A stretch of 64,000 nt of DNA from JANMDS01 sp031430575. GTDB lineage: Bacteria; Pseudomonadota; Gammaproteobacteria; Burkholderiales; Casimicrobiaceae. The stretch covers positions 36,127-100,126 of the forward strand of contig JANPBT010000074.1 of NCBI GenBank assembly GCA_031430575.1, given 5' to 3'. Numbering within the stretch: the stretch's first letter is position 1; each line of letters opens with the position of its first letter. A program made the translations under genes and the position numbers. Below, piece after piece: positions 18,198-26,806 of the stretch. A model generated the notes under the pieces. The model made no database searches. It saw nothing but the letters and a program-made list of their open reading frames with translations, and had not been told where the DNA came from.

Positions 18198-18245
18198 ATT
18201 TCTGATGTAAACAGTGGGAAATACTTTATAGCGGAGTCTGAGGTG

Positions 18246-19820
18246 ATGTCCAAAATCATGTTTCGTAAATTCATTGTTAGTGCGCTGGCGTGGGCAGCGT
18301 TTGCCGCGAGCGCGCAAACGCTCACGCTTGGTACCAAGCTGGAATTGACCACGCTTGATCCGCATTTTTTTGCTTCGTTTCCCACTGGCAGCGCGCACGA
18401 ATATCTCTTTGAGCGTCTCACTCAGCTTGATGAAAATTTGAAAGTGCAGCCCGCGCTGGCGCTGAGTTGGCGCGCGGTGGATGAGCTCAATTGGGAATTC
18501 AAATTGCGGCAAGGCGTCACCTTTCACGACGGCTCGCCACTGACCGCAAACGACGTGTTGTTTACGCTGGAGCGTGTGCCAACCGTGCCCAACTCGCCCA
18601 ATCCGTTTACCCAATTTACGAAAAGCATCGCGCAGGCCACGCGCGTTGACGACCTCACTTTGCGCTTTCGCACGACGTTGCCTGCGCCGATGTTGCCGCA
18701 TGATTTATCTAATGTATTCATCATCTCGGCCAAGCACGGTAAGGGCGCGAGCACGGCCGATTACAACAGCGGCAAATCGGCAATTGGCACAGGCCCATAT
18801 AAATCGAAAGAGTTCAAAGTCGGCGAGCGCTTGGAAGTGGATCGCTTCGATGGTCATTGGCGGGCGGGCACGCCGCAGCGCCAGCCGTGGGCGCGGGTCA
18901 TTGAGCGCACGATTAGTAAAGATCCTTCGCGGCTCGCCGCGCTCCTTTCCAATGAAGTCGATGCGATTGACTTAGTGCCAGTGGCTGATATTCCGCGCCT
19001 GAAAATCGATAAGCGCTTCACGCTTTTTCGGGGTGCAGCCGCGCAGGTGCAATATATCGCGCTTGATAGTGTGCGCAGCGTTTCGCCCGCGGTGACCGCC
19101 AAAGATGGCACGCCATTAAAGTCCAATCCGCTCGCCGATGCCCGTGTGCGCAAAGCCCTTTCGCTTGCGATCAATCGCGTCGCCATCGCCGATAAGTTAA
19201 TGGATGGCTCGGTGGTACCGGCAGCGCAGCTTTTGCCTGCGCAATTCCCCGGCACTAGCCAAGCGTTGAAGCCCGATGCTTATGATCCAATGCGGGCGCA
19301 AGCGCTGCTCAAAGAAGCGGGCTGGGCGGAAGGCTTTCGTATCGTGCTTACAACGACCAACGATCGCTACCCAAACGATTCTGCGATTGCCCAGACCATT
19401 GCCCAAAACTGGTCACGCATTGGGCTGAAAGCGGAAGTGGAAGGGATTCCGGGCTCAGTATTTTTTGGACGGGCGAGTAAGCAAGAGTTTTCGGCATTTA
19501 CCGCGCAATACGGCGCAGACGATGCCGCGACCGGCATTCGTGCGCTGATCGCAAGCTGGGATACCGCGCGCGGCTTCGGCACCGGCAATCGCACCCGCTA
19601 TACCAATTCTAAAATCGATGACCGGCTGTCCGTGGCGCAAAGCACGATGGACGACGGCAAGCGATTGGCCTTGCTCGCCAAAACCATCGAGTTGGCGATG
19701 GAAGATATGCCGTTAATCCCTGTTTTCTATCCCATCTTTGACTTTGCAGCAAAAAAGGGAATGGTCATCACCCCGCGCCCGCAGCGTCGCTTTAATGCCT
19801 TAATGATTCGGCCCGGCTAA
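18246..19820 (+). CDS. Family-5 extracellular solute-binding protein, copy 2
   Basis: 524 residues from the ATG giving MSKIMFRKFIVSALAWAAFAASAQ, a signal peptide, with a purine-rich GGAGTCTGAGGTG just before. Family marks are LRQGVTFHDGSPLTANDVLFTLERV and GTGPYKSKEF. It has the same length and many shared segments with the protein at 11429-13003 (for instance VPNSPxPFTxF and the SVFFGRASKQEFS type motif), so the two arose by duplication. Divergent from the M81 peptidase, it probably binds the peptide that the peptidase degrades; no permease is nearby. Confidence 0.93.
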   Translation: MSKIMFRKFIVSALAWAAFAASAQTLTLGTKLELTTLDPHFFASFPTGSAHEYLFERLTQLDENLKVQPALALSWRAVDELNWEFKLRQGVTFHDGSPLTANDVLFTLERVPTVPNSPNPFTQFTKSIAQATRVDDLTLRFRTTLPAPMLPHDLSNVFIISAKHGKGASTADYNSGKSAIGTGPYKSKEFKVGERLEVDRFDGHWRAGTPQRQPWARVIERTISKDPSRLAALLSNEVDAIDLVPVADIPRLKIDKRFTLFRGAAAQVQYIALDSVRSVSPAVTAKDGTPLKSNPLADARVRKALSLAINRVAIADKLMDGSVVPAAQLLPAQFPGTSQALKPDAYDPMRAQALLKEAGWAEGFRIVLTTTNDRYPNDSAIAQTIAQNWSRIGLKAEVEGIPGSVFFGRASKQEFSAFTAQYGADDAATGIRALIASWDTARGFGTGNRTRYTNSKIDDRLSVAQSTMDDGKRLALLAKTIELAMEDMPLIPVFYPIFDFAAKKGMVITPRPQRRFNALMIRPG

Positions 19821-19852
19821 GCGGGATCAGCAAACGATAGTAAACTTCGCCA

Positions 19853-19951
19853 TGGCGGGTCGCCCCGCATGGTGAGATCGCCAATCTGGTCAGGTCCGGA
19901 AGGAAGCAGCCACAACGATCGTAGCCAGTGCCGGGGGAACGGCTCGCCACT
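19853..19951 (+). ncRNA. ffs: Signal recognition particle 4.5S RNA
   Basis: The segment contains GGTCAGGTCCGGAAGGAAGC near 19888 and the returning strand CAGTGCCGGGGGAAC, the conserved apical loops that bind Ffh. The ends pair (TGGCG with CGCCA), giving a hairpin of about 99 nt, and TCTTATTTTT after it can end transcription. The RNA forms SRP with Ffh and targets membrane proteins to the Sec translocon. Its place directly upstream of dnaX is common in betaproteobacteria. Exact ends are estimated from pairing. Confidence 0.93.
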
Positions 19952-20064
19952 CTTATTTTTGGTGTCCGGTGAAATGATCACCGTTCACCGCTACGCCCCA
20001 GTCAGCGCTGCGGATTTCGCTGCAGTCATTTTTTTTAACTGCTCCTCACCCAATCGCGCTTCCA

Positions 20065-21828
20065 TTGACTGCTACCGCCCTCGCTCGCAAATACCGCTCC
20101 CGCAATTTCTCTGAATTGATCGGCCAGCAGCACGTTGTTAAAGCGCTCACCCACGCACTGGAAACGGGCAGGCTGCATCATGCCTATTTGCTCACCGGCA
20201 CGCGCGGCGTTGGCAAGACCACCATCGCGCGAATTTTGGCGAAATGCCTTAATTGTGAGACCGGTGTCACCGCTGCGCCTTGCGGTACGTGCAGCGCCTG
20301 TCTCTCTGTAGAGCAAGGGCGCTTCGTTGATTTGCTGGAGCTTGATGCGGCATCCAATACGGGCGTTGACGATATGCGTGAGATTATCGAAAACGCACGC
20401 TACGCTCCCACCTCTGGCCGCTACAAGGTGTACCTCATCGACGAGGTGCATATGCTCTCTAAAAACGCGTTTAACGCGATGCTCAAAACGCTAGAAGAGC
20501 CGCCGGAGCATGTGAAATTTGTGTTGGCGACGACGGACCCACAAAAAATCCCCGTCACCGTGCTTTCGCGTTGCTTGCAATTTAATTTGAAGCAATTGCC
20601 CCCAGATTTAATCGGCGAGCATTTACGCGATGTGCTCGGTAAAGAAAACGTGGCGCACGATGATGTAGCCGTACAGCTCATTGCCCGCGCCGCTGCCGGC
20701 TCGATGCGCGATGCGCTCTCGATTACCGATCAAGCGATCGCGTTTGGCCATGGCAAGCTGGAAGCAGAGCAAGTGCGCACGATGCTGGGCGTGGTCGATA
20801 CCGATTATGTGATTCGTATCGGGCAATCGCTTGCCGCAACCGATGGCGCAGGCCTGCTCGCGCATGTCCAGATGCTCTATGAGCGGGGCATTTCATTTGA
20901 TTCGGTGTTGCAAGAATTGGGCGTACTCTTTCACGATATTGCGTTGCGACAAGCCATACCTGCGGCGCAGATTTCGGGTGCGTGGGATATTGCTGATCTG
21001 GTGGAAGCATTCTCTCCCGAGACTGTGCAAGTGCTCTATCAAATTGCATTGACCGGGCGCCGGGATTTACCGCTTGCACCAGATGAGCGCGCTGGCTTTA
21101 CGATGTCGCTCTTGCGCATGCATGCGTTCGTTCCCGGCAGTGCCGATGCAGACGGGAATGCGCCCACACCAGAACGCACGACTAAGCCCTTGCGCGCGAG
21201 GCTGGGGCCGCGGGTAGAAGTGGCGATTCCAGCGCTGGACGTGATTCAAAAAGCCGCTGAAATGCCGCAATCTGCGCCGCAGGTATCGCCGGTGATTCAG
21301 GCCGCTCCAACGCGTAGTGAAGATTCTTTTAAGGCCGCCGCGGCGCCAACGCCGTCGCGCGAAACCGTCGCTGCTTTCCCCCCGCCAGGGCTTGCGTCAG
21401 TGCCATCAATATCGACGTCCACGGCCAGCGCGTTTGACGGCGATTGGCCTGCGCTGGTCGCGCGATTGCCTTTGGTCGCGCTCACGCGTGAATTTGCCCG
21501 CAATTCAGCGCTTGTCAAAGTCGACGGCAATACTTTTTGGCTGGCCCTGCCCGACGATAAGCGCACGCTGATTAAGCATCAAGCAAAAATGAAAGACATC
21601 TTGACCGAATATTTCGGCAAGCCAATTCGCTTAGAAGTTGAGCTGGGCGATATTAAAAATACACCCGCACCGACGCTGGCCAAGCAAGAAGCAACAGCCC
21701 GCAGCGAGCGCCAAATCGAAGCCGAAACTGAATTTTTAGCCAGCCCGTTTGTGCAAGCGCTCGTTCGCGATGCGGGTGCGGTCGTGCATAAAGAGACGAT
21801 CGAGCCCGTTGATCGCCCTCTAAAGTAA
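20065..21828 (+). CDS. dnaX: DNA polymerase III subunits gamma/tau
   Basis: 587 residues from a TTG start, giving MTATALARKYRSRNFSELIGQ, the normal DnaX beginning. It has Walker A GTRGVGKTT, the zinc cysteines in CLNCETGVTAAPCGTCSAC, and Walker B/sensor YKVYLIDEVHMLS. A variable linker and a C-terminal tau domain (from about FDGDWPALVARLPLVALTR) follow. DnaX loads the beta clamp and joins the polymerase cores. I see no A-AAA-AAG slippery site for making gamma. Two repeat copies lie in frame: 20958-20970 (IPAAQI) and 21272-21284 (SAPQV), the second in the loose linker. Confidence 0.96.
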   Translation: MTATALARKYRSRNFSELIGQQHVVKALTHALETGRLHHAYLLTGTRGVGKTTIARILAKCLNCETGVTAAPCGTCSACLSVEQGRFVDLLELDAASNTGVDDMREIIENARYAPTSGRYKVYLIDEVHMLSKNAFNAMLKTLEEPPEHVKFVLATTDPQKIPVTVLSRCLQFNLKQLPPDLIGEHLRDVLGKENVAHDDVAVQLIARAAAGSMRDALSITDQAIAFGHGKLEAEQVRTMLGVVDTDYVIRIGQSLAATDGAGLLAHVQMLYERGISFDSVLQELGVLFHDIALRQAIPAAQISGAWDIADLVEAFSPETVQVLYQIALTGRRDLPLAPDERAGFTMSLLRMHAFVPGSADADGNAPTPERTTKPLRARLGPRVEVAIPALDVIQKAAEMPQSAPQVSPVIQAAPTRSEDSFKAAAAPTPSRETVAAFPPPGLASVPSISTSTASAFDGDWPALVARLPLVALTREFARNSALVKVDGNTFWLALPDDKRTLIKHQAKMKDILTEYFGKPIRLEVELGDIKNTPAPTLAKQEATARSERQIEAETEFLASPFVQALVRDAGAVVHKETIEPVDRPLK

Positions 21829-21837
21829 GCTACGGCC

Positions 21838-22176
21838 ATGTCTAACGACGCCTTTGCCAAACTCCCCATGCCGCCTTACTTCGCCGTGATTTTTTCATCG
21901 CTGCGTACGCCCGGCGAGCACGGCTATGGCGCGACTGCCGATCGCATGGCCGCGCTCGCCGCGCAGCAGCCCGGCTATTTAGGCGCTGAGAGCACGCGCG
22001 GTGAGGATGGTTTTGGTATTACCGTTTCTTATTGGGAAAGTGAAGCCGCGATTCGCGCCTGGAAAGCCCAAAGCGAGCATATCATCGCGCAGGAAACCGG
22101 TATCGCGACTTGGTATGAGCACTACGAAATACGCGTCGCCAAAGTCGAGCGCGCTTACGGCAAAAAAACTGATTAA
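21838..22176 (+). CDS. Antibiotic biosynthesis monooxygenase-fold protein (YqjZ-like)
   Basis: 112 residues with a single ferredoxin-like ABM domain: an opening YFAVIFSSLRT strand, the helix AALAAQQPGYLGAEST, and GITVSYWESEAAIRAWKAQSEH, which is the typical helix-strand region. These small dimeric proteins include haem-degrading and quinol-oxidising enzymes, but most are of unknown function. It lies 9 bases after dnaX and before ybaB, so it is probably in the same transcript; its family link to replication genes is only positional. Confidence 0.85.
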   Translation: MSNDAFAKLPMPPYFAVIFSSLRTPGEHGYGATADRMAALAAQQPGYLGAESTRGEDGFGITVSYWESEAAIRAWKAQSEHIIAQETGIATWYEHYEIRVAKVERAYGKKTD

Positions 22177-22203
22177 AAATCTTAAATCTAAAGGAAATCT
22201 GCG

Positions 22204-22530
22204 ATGTTTAATAAAGGCATGATGGGCAATCTGATGCAGCAAGCCCAAAAGATGCAAGAGGGCATGAAAAAAGCCCAAGACGAAATTGCGCGCATGGAAA
22301 TCGAAGGCGCTGCCGGTGCAGGCATGGTCAAAGTCGTCATGACGGGCAAGCATGATTTGAAGCGCGTGATGATTGATCCGTCAGTCATGGACGATAAAGA
22401 AATGCTGGAAGACTTAATTGCCGCAGCGGTGAATGATGCCGTGCGCAAGCTCGAAGCTATTTCAGCCGAAAAAATGGGCGGCATGACTTCCGGCATGGGG
22501 TTGCCACCGGGGATGAAGCTGCCGTTTTAG
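22204..22530 (+). CDS. ybaB: YbaB/EbfC nucleoid-associated protein
   Basis: 108 residues beginning MFNKGMMGNLMQQAQKMQEGMKKAQ, with the central strands GMVKVVMTGKHDLKRVMIDP and a methionine- and glycine-rich tail. A good ribosome-binding site (AAAGGAAA) precedes it. YbaB forms a dimer that binds DNA and affects nucleoid structure and gene expression. The dnaX-ybaB-recR association is widespread; here recR is separated from it by about 4 kb holding an amidohydrolase, a methyltransferase and a desaturase. Confidence 0.95.
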   Translation: MFNKGMMGNLMQQAQKMQEGMKKAQDEIARMEIEGAAGAGMVKVVMTGKHDLKRVMIDPSVMDDKEMLEDLIAAAVNDAVRKLEAISAEKMGGMTSGMGLPPGMKLPF

Positions 22531-22555
22531 GGCAGTTAGCGTTGCAAAGCCCAAT

Positions 22556-22568
22556 ACCTGCGGCGCAG
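22556..22568 (+). repeat. Uptake-sequence-like repeat, single copy after ybaB
   Basis: Exact core with AAT and ATTTG flanks, between the converging ybaB and amidohydrolase genes. Confidence 0.9.
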
Positions 22569-22587
22569 ATTTGATGGTTTGATTGCG

Positions 22588-23817
22588 TTAAACGTCAAAC
22601 CAGCGCCGGGTCTGAAATATGTCCGGCCCAAATCTGCTGCCATCGATGTTGAGCGTACGCTTCAACACAAAATCAAAAAGCAGCGGGTTATGTTCGCGTA
22701 GCGTGCGCAAGGTCGGGATGTGCTCAGCATCGAGCATCTTTGCCTCTACGATTTTATTGAGTGAATAAAGCGGCATCACGCCCGGGAGCGGGTAGTCACT
22801 GCCGTTGAGTAAGCGCGGGTGCCAATCGTTGCGGCGCAAAAGCGTGGGCAGCGTATCCATGCGATTCATCTGCGCTACGGCAGAAAGATCAGCAAAAAGA
22901 TTGCTGCGGTATTGTGGGGCATCCATGAGCCTTGCAAAAAGATCAAAGGCATCGACTTCAGGCCCATGCTTGCCCTGATCGAGATCGGTGTCGCTGCCAA
23001 GCGAAGCGCAATGGGCAACGATCACGCGCACGCCCTCATCGAGCGCCATGCGCAGGCGCAGCGGATTGCCAAACGTCTGCGTATCTGGCCCTTTCACGGC
23101 CACCTCTTTTCCGGCATGAATAATGAGCGGCAATCGGGCTGTGGCGAGCGCGCGAAAAAAAGGTTTGCATAAAAGATTGCTCGGGTTCATTCCTTGCGCC
23201 GCAGGTAGCCACTTTACGGCACGCGCGCCGTCCGCTTTCGCCTTTGCCAGCGCATCGAGGGCATCTTTGCGATAGGGGTGAATCGAGGCCACCCACTCAA
23301 ACCGCTCTGGCATTTTGCGTGCAGCATCGCGCGCGTAGGCGTCAGGCACGTAAAAGGTTGAGTGCTCCAGCATGCGGCCGCCGGCTTCATTGTGTGTGTA
23401 GTCAAATGCAAAAACCATCACTTTTGCGCCAACAGGCATCGCTGCTGCGCAGGCTTGCAGCCGCGCGAGCATGCTCTTATCGCGCATGCCTTCTTGATCG
23501 ATGACACAGCCGGCATTTAAGTAGCCAGTACGCTGCACTTTGCCATGCAGTGTTTTGCCCTCGGCCATATCGGGATGCAGCCAAACGCCCGCGCCGCTAT
23601 CGCCATCTCCAAAGAGATGGGCATGGGTATCCCAAACTTGCGCAGGATCAATCCCCGCCCAAGCTGCCCGCACCAGCGCAGTATCAAACTGCGCCGCAGG
23701 TAAGGCGCTCATTGCGTTCGGTGATTTGCAGGGATTTTTTATGCCGTGCTCAAACGAGACTTTGCAGGCGGCTAGGCCAGCGCCTGCAGCACAGATGAGA
23801 AAGTTGCGACGGTTCAT
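22588..23817 (-). CDS. Exported amidohydrolase-2 family protein, lipoprotein-like
   Basis: 409 residues. The N-terminus MNRRNFLICAAGAGLAACK has twin arginines and a lipobox (LAAC), so it is a probable Tat-exported lipoprotein. The body is a TIM-barrel metal hydrolase of the amidohydrolase-2 type: VWDTHAHLFG carries the first HxH site, LIIHAGKE and VIVAHCASLG supply further histidines, and LNGSDYPLPG the conserved aspartate. The substrate is unknown; relatives decarboxylate or hydrolyse small cyclic compounds. Two repeat copies are in frame: 23194-23206 (one mismatch, PAAQ) and 23689-23701 (PAAQF). The signal-peptide ICAAG is encoded by a decayed copy near 23783. Confidence 0.85.
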   Translation of the reverse strand: MNRRNFLICAAGAGLAACKVSFEHGIKNPCKSPNAMSALPAAQFDTALVRAAWAGIDPAQVWDTHAHLFGDGDSGAGVWLHPDMAEGKTLHGKVQRTGYLNAGCVIDQEGMRDKSMLARLQACAAAMPVGAKVMVFAFDYTHNEAGGRMLEHSTFYVPDAYARDAARKMPERFEWVASIHPYRKDALDALAKAKADGARAVKWLPAAQGMNPSNLLCKPFFRALATARLPLIIHAGKEVAVKGPDTQTFGNPLRLRMALDEGVRVIVAHCASLGSDTDLDQGKHGPEVDAFDLFARLMDAPQYRSNLFADLSAVAQMNRMDTLPTLLRRNDWHPRLLNGSDYPLPGVMPLYSLNKIVEAKMLDAEHIPTLRTLREHNPLLFDFVLKRTLNIDGSRFGPDIFQTRRWFDV

Positions 23818-24212
23818 CTCGGGAATTTTTCAGAATAATCCGAGATTATCGGCGAATTGGAGCTTCCGATTGAACTCGGCTTCGCCCATCGCCTACGCGC
23901 TTCTTTGTTGCGTTAAGGTGGCGAGCGCATCGGATGCTACGCAGCCCGAAACGAGCACATACCTGCGGCGCAGTTTTGGCACTATTTTCGCTATTTTTCT
24001 TAATGTTTGGCGGGTGATTTTGCTTTAGCGATTGCAAAAAATTAGATGCCATTGGCTCTGATTCCGTTCGAAATTCAAATCTCATAAATCGGAGGTGAAT
24101 CCCATTCTTCATCACTTCTACCGTTTTTTTGGGATTCCCCTCGCGATCATTTTCCACAAAAATCACGCTATCAAAACAAATTGCGCAGATTGCGGAATTC
24201 GCGGGGGAATTC
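23818..24212. other. 395-bp gap between divergent genes
   Basis: It holds one exact repeat copy at 23961-23973 and otherwise no gene that I can support. Long minus-strand frames cross it but their codon pattern is that of a shadow of the methyltransferase gene. Confidence 0.6.
23961..23973 (+). repeat. Uptake-sequence-like repeat, single intergenic copy
   Basis: Exact core followed by TTTTG, the second common right flank, between the divergent amidohydrolase and methyltransferase genes. Confidence 0.9.
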
Positions 24213-25145
24213 ATGACCACACTAACACTCGATCTTGAGCGCGCGCTTGCGCAGGCGTTGCGTGCCTTTGAGGGCGGCGAAATCCAAGAAGCAATCGACC
24301 GCGTGACCGACCAATTAAGTGTCATGCGCGGTGAGGCGAGCGCGCAGTGGCCAGAGATTGTTTCAGCGATTCGGCAATCACGCCTCGCTGAAATTGGTCA
24401 TCAATGCCCGTTTACGCACCACGCGTTTACGCGGCCACGCGGCTACCCCGGCGATGCTTTACTTCTAGATTGGATTTATCGTGATTTTCGGCTTCTGCGC
24501 CGTCCCGATGAGCACTCACTCAGCGCTAAGCTCTATCGGCGCACCAACAGCAGCCTGCCGTCTACCGCTGTCCGCTGGCGGCGGCAGCATCTGGCGCACT
24601 TGATCGACGAGGCGGCCGCTGCAAAACCAAACGCGCGGGTACTGGCGATTGCCGCCGGACATTTGCGGGAAGCCGATTTATCGTTTGCCTTGCAGCGCGG
24701 AAAGCTATCTGAGTTGGTCGCGCTCGATCAAGACGCCAAGAGCCTAGAAGAAATTGATCGCGCATATATTGCACCGGGGATGCCGGTTACGACGGTGTGC
24801 GCCCCGATTCGTGACGTGATTTCCGGCAAGTATCGCGTCGAGGATTTCGATTTGATTTATAGCGCTGGGCTCTACGATTATTTAGATGCCGCCACGGCTT
24901 CGCGGCTGACACAAAAACTATTTGATGGGCTTCGTCCCAACGGCAAGCTCGTGGTGACCAATTTTTTATACGGCACGCCAGATTTGGGTTGGATGGAATC
25001 GCTTATGGATTGGTTTCTCATTTACCGTACGCAAGATGAAGTGCGGGCGTTTGCCGATACGATTTCTGCAGATCAGATCGCGCATTCGCACTACTACGCG
25101 TGTGCGACGAAATGCATCGGCTATCTTAGCTTGCGCAAGGCGTAG
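24213..25145 (+). CDS. Class I SAM-dependent methyltransferase, PhcB-like
   Basis: 310 residues from the ATG giving MTTLTLDLERALAQ (GGGGGA lies upstream). Residues about 70-85 read FTHHAFTRPRGYPGDALLLDWIY, a segment I associate with the group that includes Ralstonia PhcB, which methylates 3-hydroxypalmitate to the quorum signal 3-OH-PAME. The SAM-binding motif is LAIAAGHLREADL, a variant of the usual DxGxGxG. FDLIYSAGLYDYLDAATA is the motif-IV region. The next gene, a fatty-acid desaturase, starts 4 bases later, which fits a fatty acyl substrate. The link to PhcB is by remembered sequence pattern and needs a search. Confidence 0.75.
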   Translation: MTTLTLDLERALAQALRAFEGGEIQEAIDRVTDQLSVMRGEASAQWPEIVSAIRQSRLAEIGHQCPFTHHAFTRPRGYPGDALLLDWIYRDFRLLRRPDEHSLSAKLYRRTNSSLPSTAVRWRRQHLAHLIDEAAAAKPNARVLAIAAGHLREADLSFALQRGKLSELVALDQDAKSLEEIDRAYIAPGMPVTTVCAPIRDVISGKYRVEDFDLIYSAGLYDYLDAATASRLTQKLFDGLRPNGKLVVTNFLYGTPDLGWMESLMDWFLIYRTQDEVRAFADTISADQIAHSHYYACATKCIGYLSLRKA

Positions 25146-25149
25146 GCCC

Positions 25150-26214
25150 GTGGCGCGATATTGGCAGGATGCTCCCAGCTTGCGCGAGCTGCACGCCCTA
25201 CTGCCCGCTGCGAGACATCGCAAACGACCGCTTTTCGCCGCCGGGCTTCTCCTTGCGGCGCTCACGCTATGGATTGGCGTTTGGGCCGGCGCGGTGTGGG
25301 TCAATTCACTTGGGTTGAAAGTTTTACTTGCAACGCTGTCGGGCGTCGCCACGGGCATACTGTTTGTGCTCGGGCATGATGCATGTCATGGCGCTTTTAC
25401 CGGGAACGCCCGCTTCGATAGCTTCGCAGCCCGTCTTGCTTTTCTGCCGGCGCTTCATAGCGCGACAGCCTGGGATTGGGGGCACAACCGCATGCATCAT
25501 AGCTGGACAAACTTGCGCACCAAAGACCCCGGCTACGCGCCATTAACGCTAGCAGAATGGCGCGCGTTGCATCCACTCGGCAAACTCTTACGCCGCATCT
25601 ACTTCACACTTCCCGGCATGGGGTTTTATTATTTAATTGAAGTGTGGTGGCGTAGCCTCACGTGGCTTAATGCAAACGCGCGCGGCCAGCTGCGTTCACC
25701 GCGTGCGTTTTTTGGCGAGATCGCGGGTTTTGTGGGCTTCCTTGCCACACAAATCGCGATCATTACTTATTTCGGCGCATGGCGAAGTAGTGGTGACTGG
25801 CGCATTGCGGCAGAAATTGGGCTCTGCGTCATCTGGCCCTTCGTCCTTTGGAATTGGGTCATGGCGTTTGTCACGATTCAGCACCACACGCACCCGCGGG
25901 TCGTTTGGTTTTATGATGAAAAGCGCTGGAGCGTCTTCCAGTCGCAAGTCGGCGGCACGGTGCATTTAAAGCTTCCGCGCCTTTTAGAAATGACCTTCGC
26001 GCATATTTTTGAACACACCGCCCACCACGTCGATAAGCGCATTCCGCTCTATGGTCTCGCGCCGGTGCAGCGGGCGCTAGAGGTGCACTTTGCCGATGCC
26101 GTCATCGTGCAAGTAGGCTCGCTCACGCACCTGCGCGACGTGTTGCGAAGCTGCAGGCTCTACGACTACGACGCGCAGACATGGCATGATTTCGATGGCC
26201 GCCAAACAGGCTAG
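25150..26214 (+). CDS. Membrane fatty-acid desaturase
   Basis: 354 residues from a GTG 4 bases after the methyltransferase stop; the longer open frame overlaps that gene and is rejected. The three histidine boxes of membrane desaturases are present: HDACHG, HNRMHH and HTAHHVDKRIP, with QHHTHP before the last. Hydrophobic segments flank them. The enzyme would put a double bond in an acyl chain using a di-iron centre and oxygen. Pairing with a PhcB-like methyltransferase suggests making or modifying a fatty-acid-derived product rather than general membrane lipids, but this is inference. Confidence 0.9.
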   Translation: MARYWQDAPSLRELHALLPAARHRKRPLFAAGLLLAALTLWIGVWAGAVWVNSLGLKVLLATLSGVATGILFVLGHDACHGAFTGNARFDSFAARLAFLPALHSATAWDWGHNRMHHSWTNLRTKDPGYAPLTLAEWRALHPLGKLLRRIYFTLPGMGFYYLIEVWWRSLTWLNANARGQLRSPRAFFGEIAGFVGFLATQIAIITYFGAWRSSGDWRIAAEIGLCVIWPFVLWNWVMAFVTIQHHTHPRVVWFYDEKRWSVFQSQVGGTVHLKLPRLLEMTFAHIFEHTAHHVDKRIPLYGLAPVQRALEVHFADAVIVQVGSLTHLRDVLRSCRLYDYDAQTWHDFDGRQTG

Positions 26215-26337
26215 GCGTTGTCGTTTCAGCGCAACGTGCGCGAACCAGATGGCGTTGGCTTCAAGCCGATCGTGCGCATTGTGCGACCACAATGCTCATG
26301 TTAGCCGATGCCTATTTTGATCCAAAAATAGCAAAAA

Positions 26338-26350
26338 CTGCGCCGCAGGT
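26338..26350 (-). repeat. Uptake-sequence-like repeat, single copy after the desaturase
   Basis: Exact reverse copy with AAAAA before and AT after, about 120 bases after the desaturase stop. Confidence 0.9.
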
Positions 26351-26681
26351 ATTACGAAAAAATAAACTGAAAACGTTGAATCTCAAAGCGCTGGAATAAA
26401 CGCGATCGCATCTCCTCATCATGACCTCTGTTTTGTAAGCAGCAATCGTCAGCGTGCGCCTATCGGCATAAACCATAAGACGTAAATCCGTAAGCGCGTT
26501 CGTAGTTGCAGGGCGTGATCCGATTATTTTGGGGCGCGTGCTCAGGCTTAACCGGCGCAGTCTTAGTGCGTTCGCTCGGGAAAAGGGGGGATTCGGCTGG
26601 TTGCCGTCGTTTTCTCATAGACGAAACGGAGCATCTCGGGCGTGCCGCTTGAGGCGGAAGCTTAGGATTTGAAGTCAACAC

Positions 26682-26714
26682 GAAGCGGGTTTCTTTAAAA
26701 AAACGCTTCTTTTT
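26682..26714 (+). terminator. Possible intrinsic terminator upstream of recR
   Basis: GAAGCG (26682-26687) pairs with CGCTTC (26704-26709), possibly extended by T/A pairs in the loop, and five T residues follow. It lies before recR without a recognised gene ahead of it, suggesting an unannotated transcript. Confidence 0.5.
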
Positions 26715-26806
26715 AGTCATTCGAATCTAAAATAGTAAGTTCCGCGTTACAGCAAGACTCCATGCCCTTGCTGCCTGCCGCGCATTACGTCACCGAATCG
26801 AAACCC

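Larger units (their letters stand above)
26215..26806. other. 592-bp stretch without a supportable gene
   Basis: It contains a repeat copy (26338-26350) and an apparent plus-strand terminator (26682-26714), but no convincing coding frame. I looked for tmRNA, RNase P RNA and 6S RNA hallmarks and did not find them. A small untranslated RNA ending at the terminator is possible. Confidence 0.5.

Noticed and set aside
19201..19230. Further repeat copies in binding protein 2 (VPAAQL), at 41951, 43098 and 52938
   Set aside because: They have two or more mismatches; they may be decayed copies but I did not count them.
19888..21828. Programmed frameshift in dnaX
   Set aside because: No A-AAA-AAG-like slippery heptamer with a following stem is seen near the gamma/tau boundary. 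The A-runs near 20464 and 20540 lie in the ATPase domain at positions that would not yield gamma.
23846..24325. 159-codon minus-strand frame in the gap before the methyltransferase
   Set aside because: It extends far into the methyltransferase gene as a shadow and contains a repeat copy; no conserved sequence or start signal.
26460..26720. 86-codon minus-strand frame upstream of recR
   Set aside because: It has no ribosome-binding site, no recognisable domain, an odd composition and its first codons overlap the terminator-like hairpin.
26215..26760. tmRNA, RNase P RNA or 6S RNA
   Set aside because: Conserved signatures of these RNAs (tag frame, GAGGAAAGTCC-like P4, tRNA-like ends) are not present on either strand.
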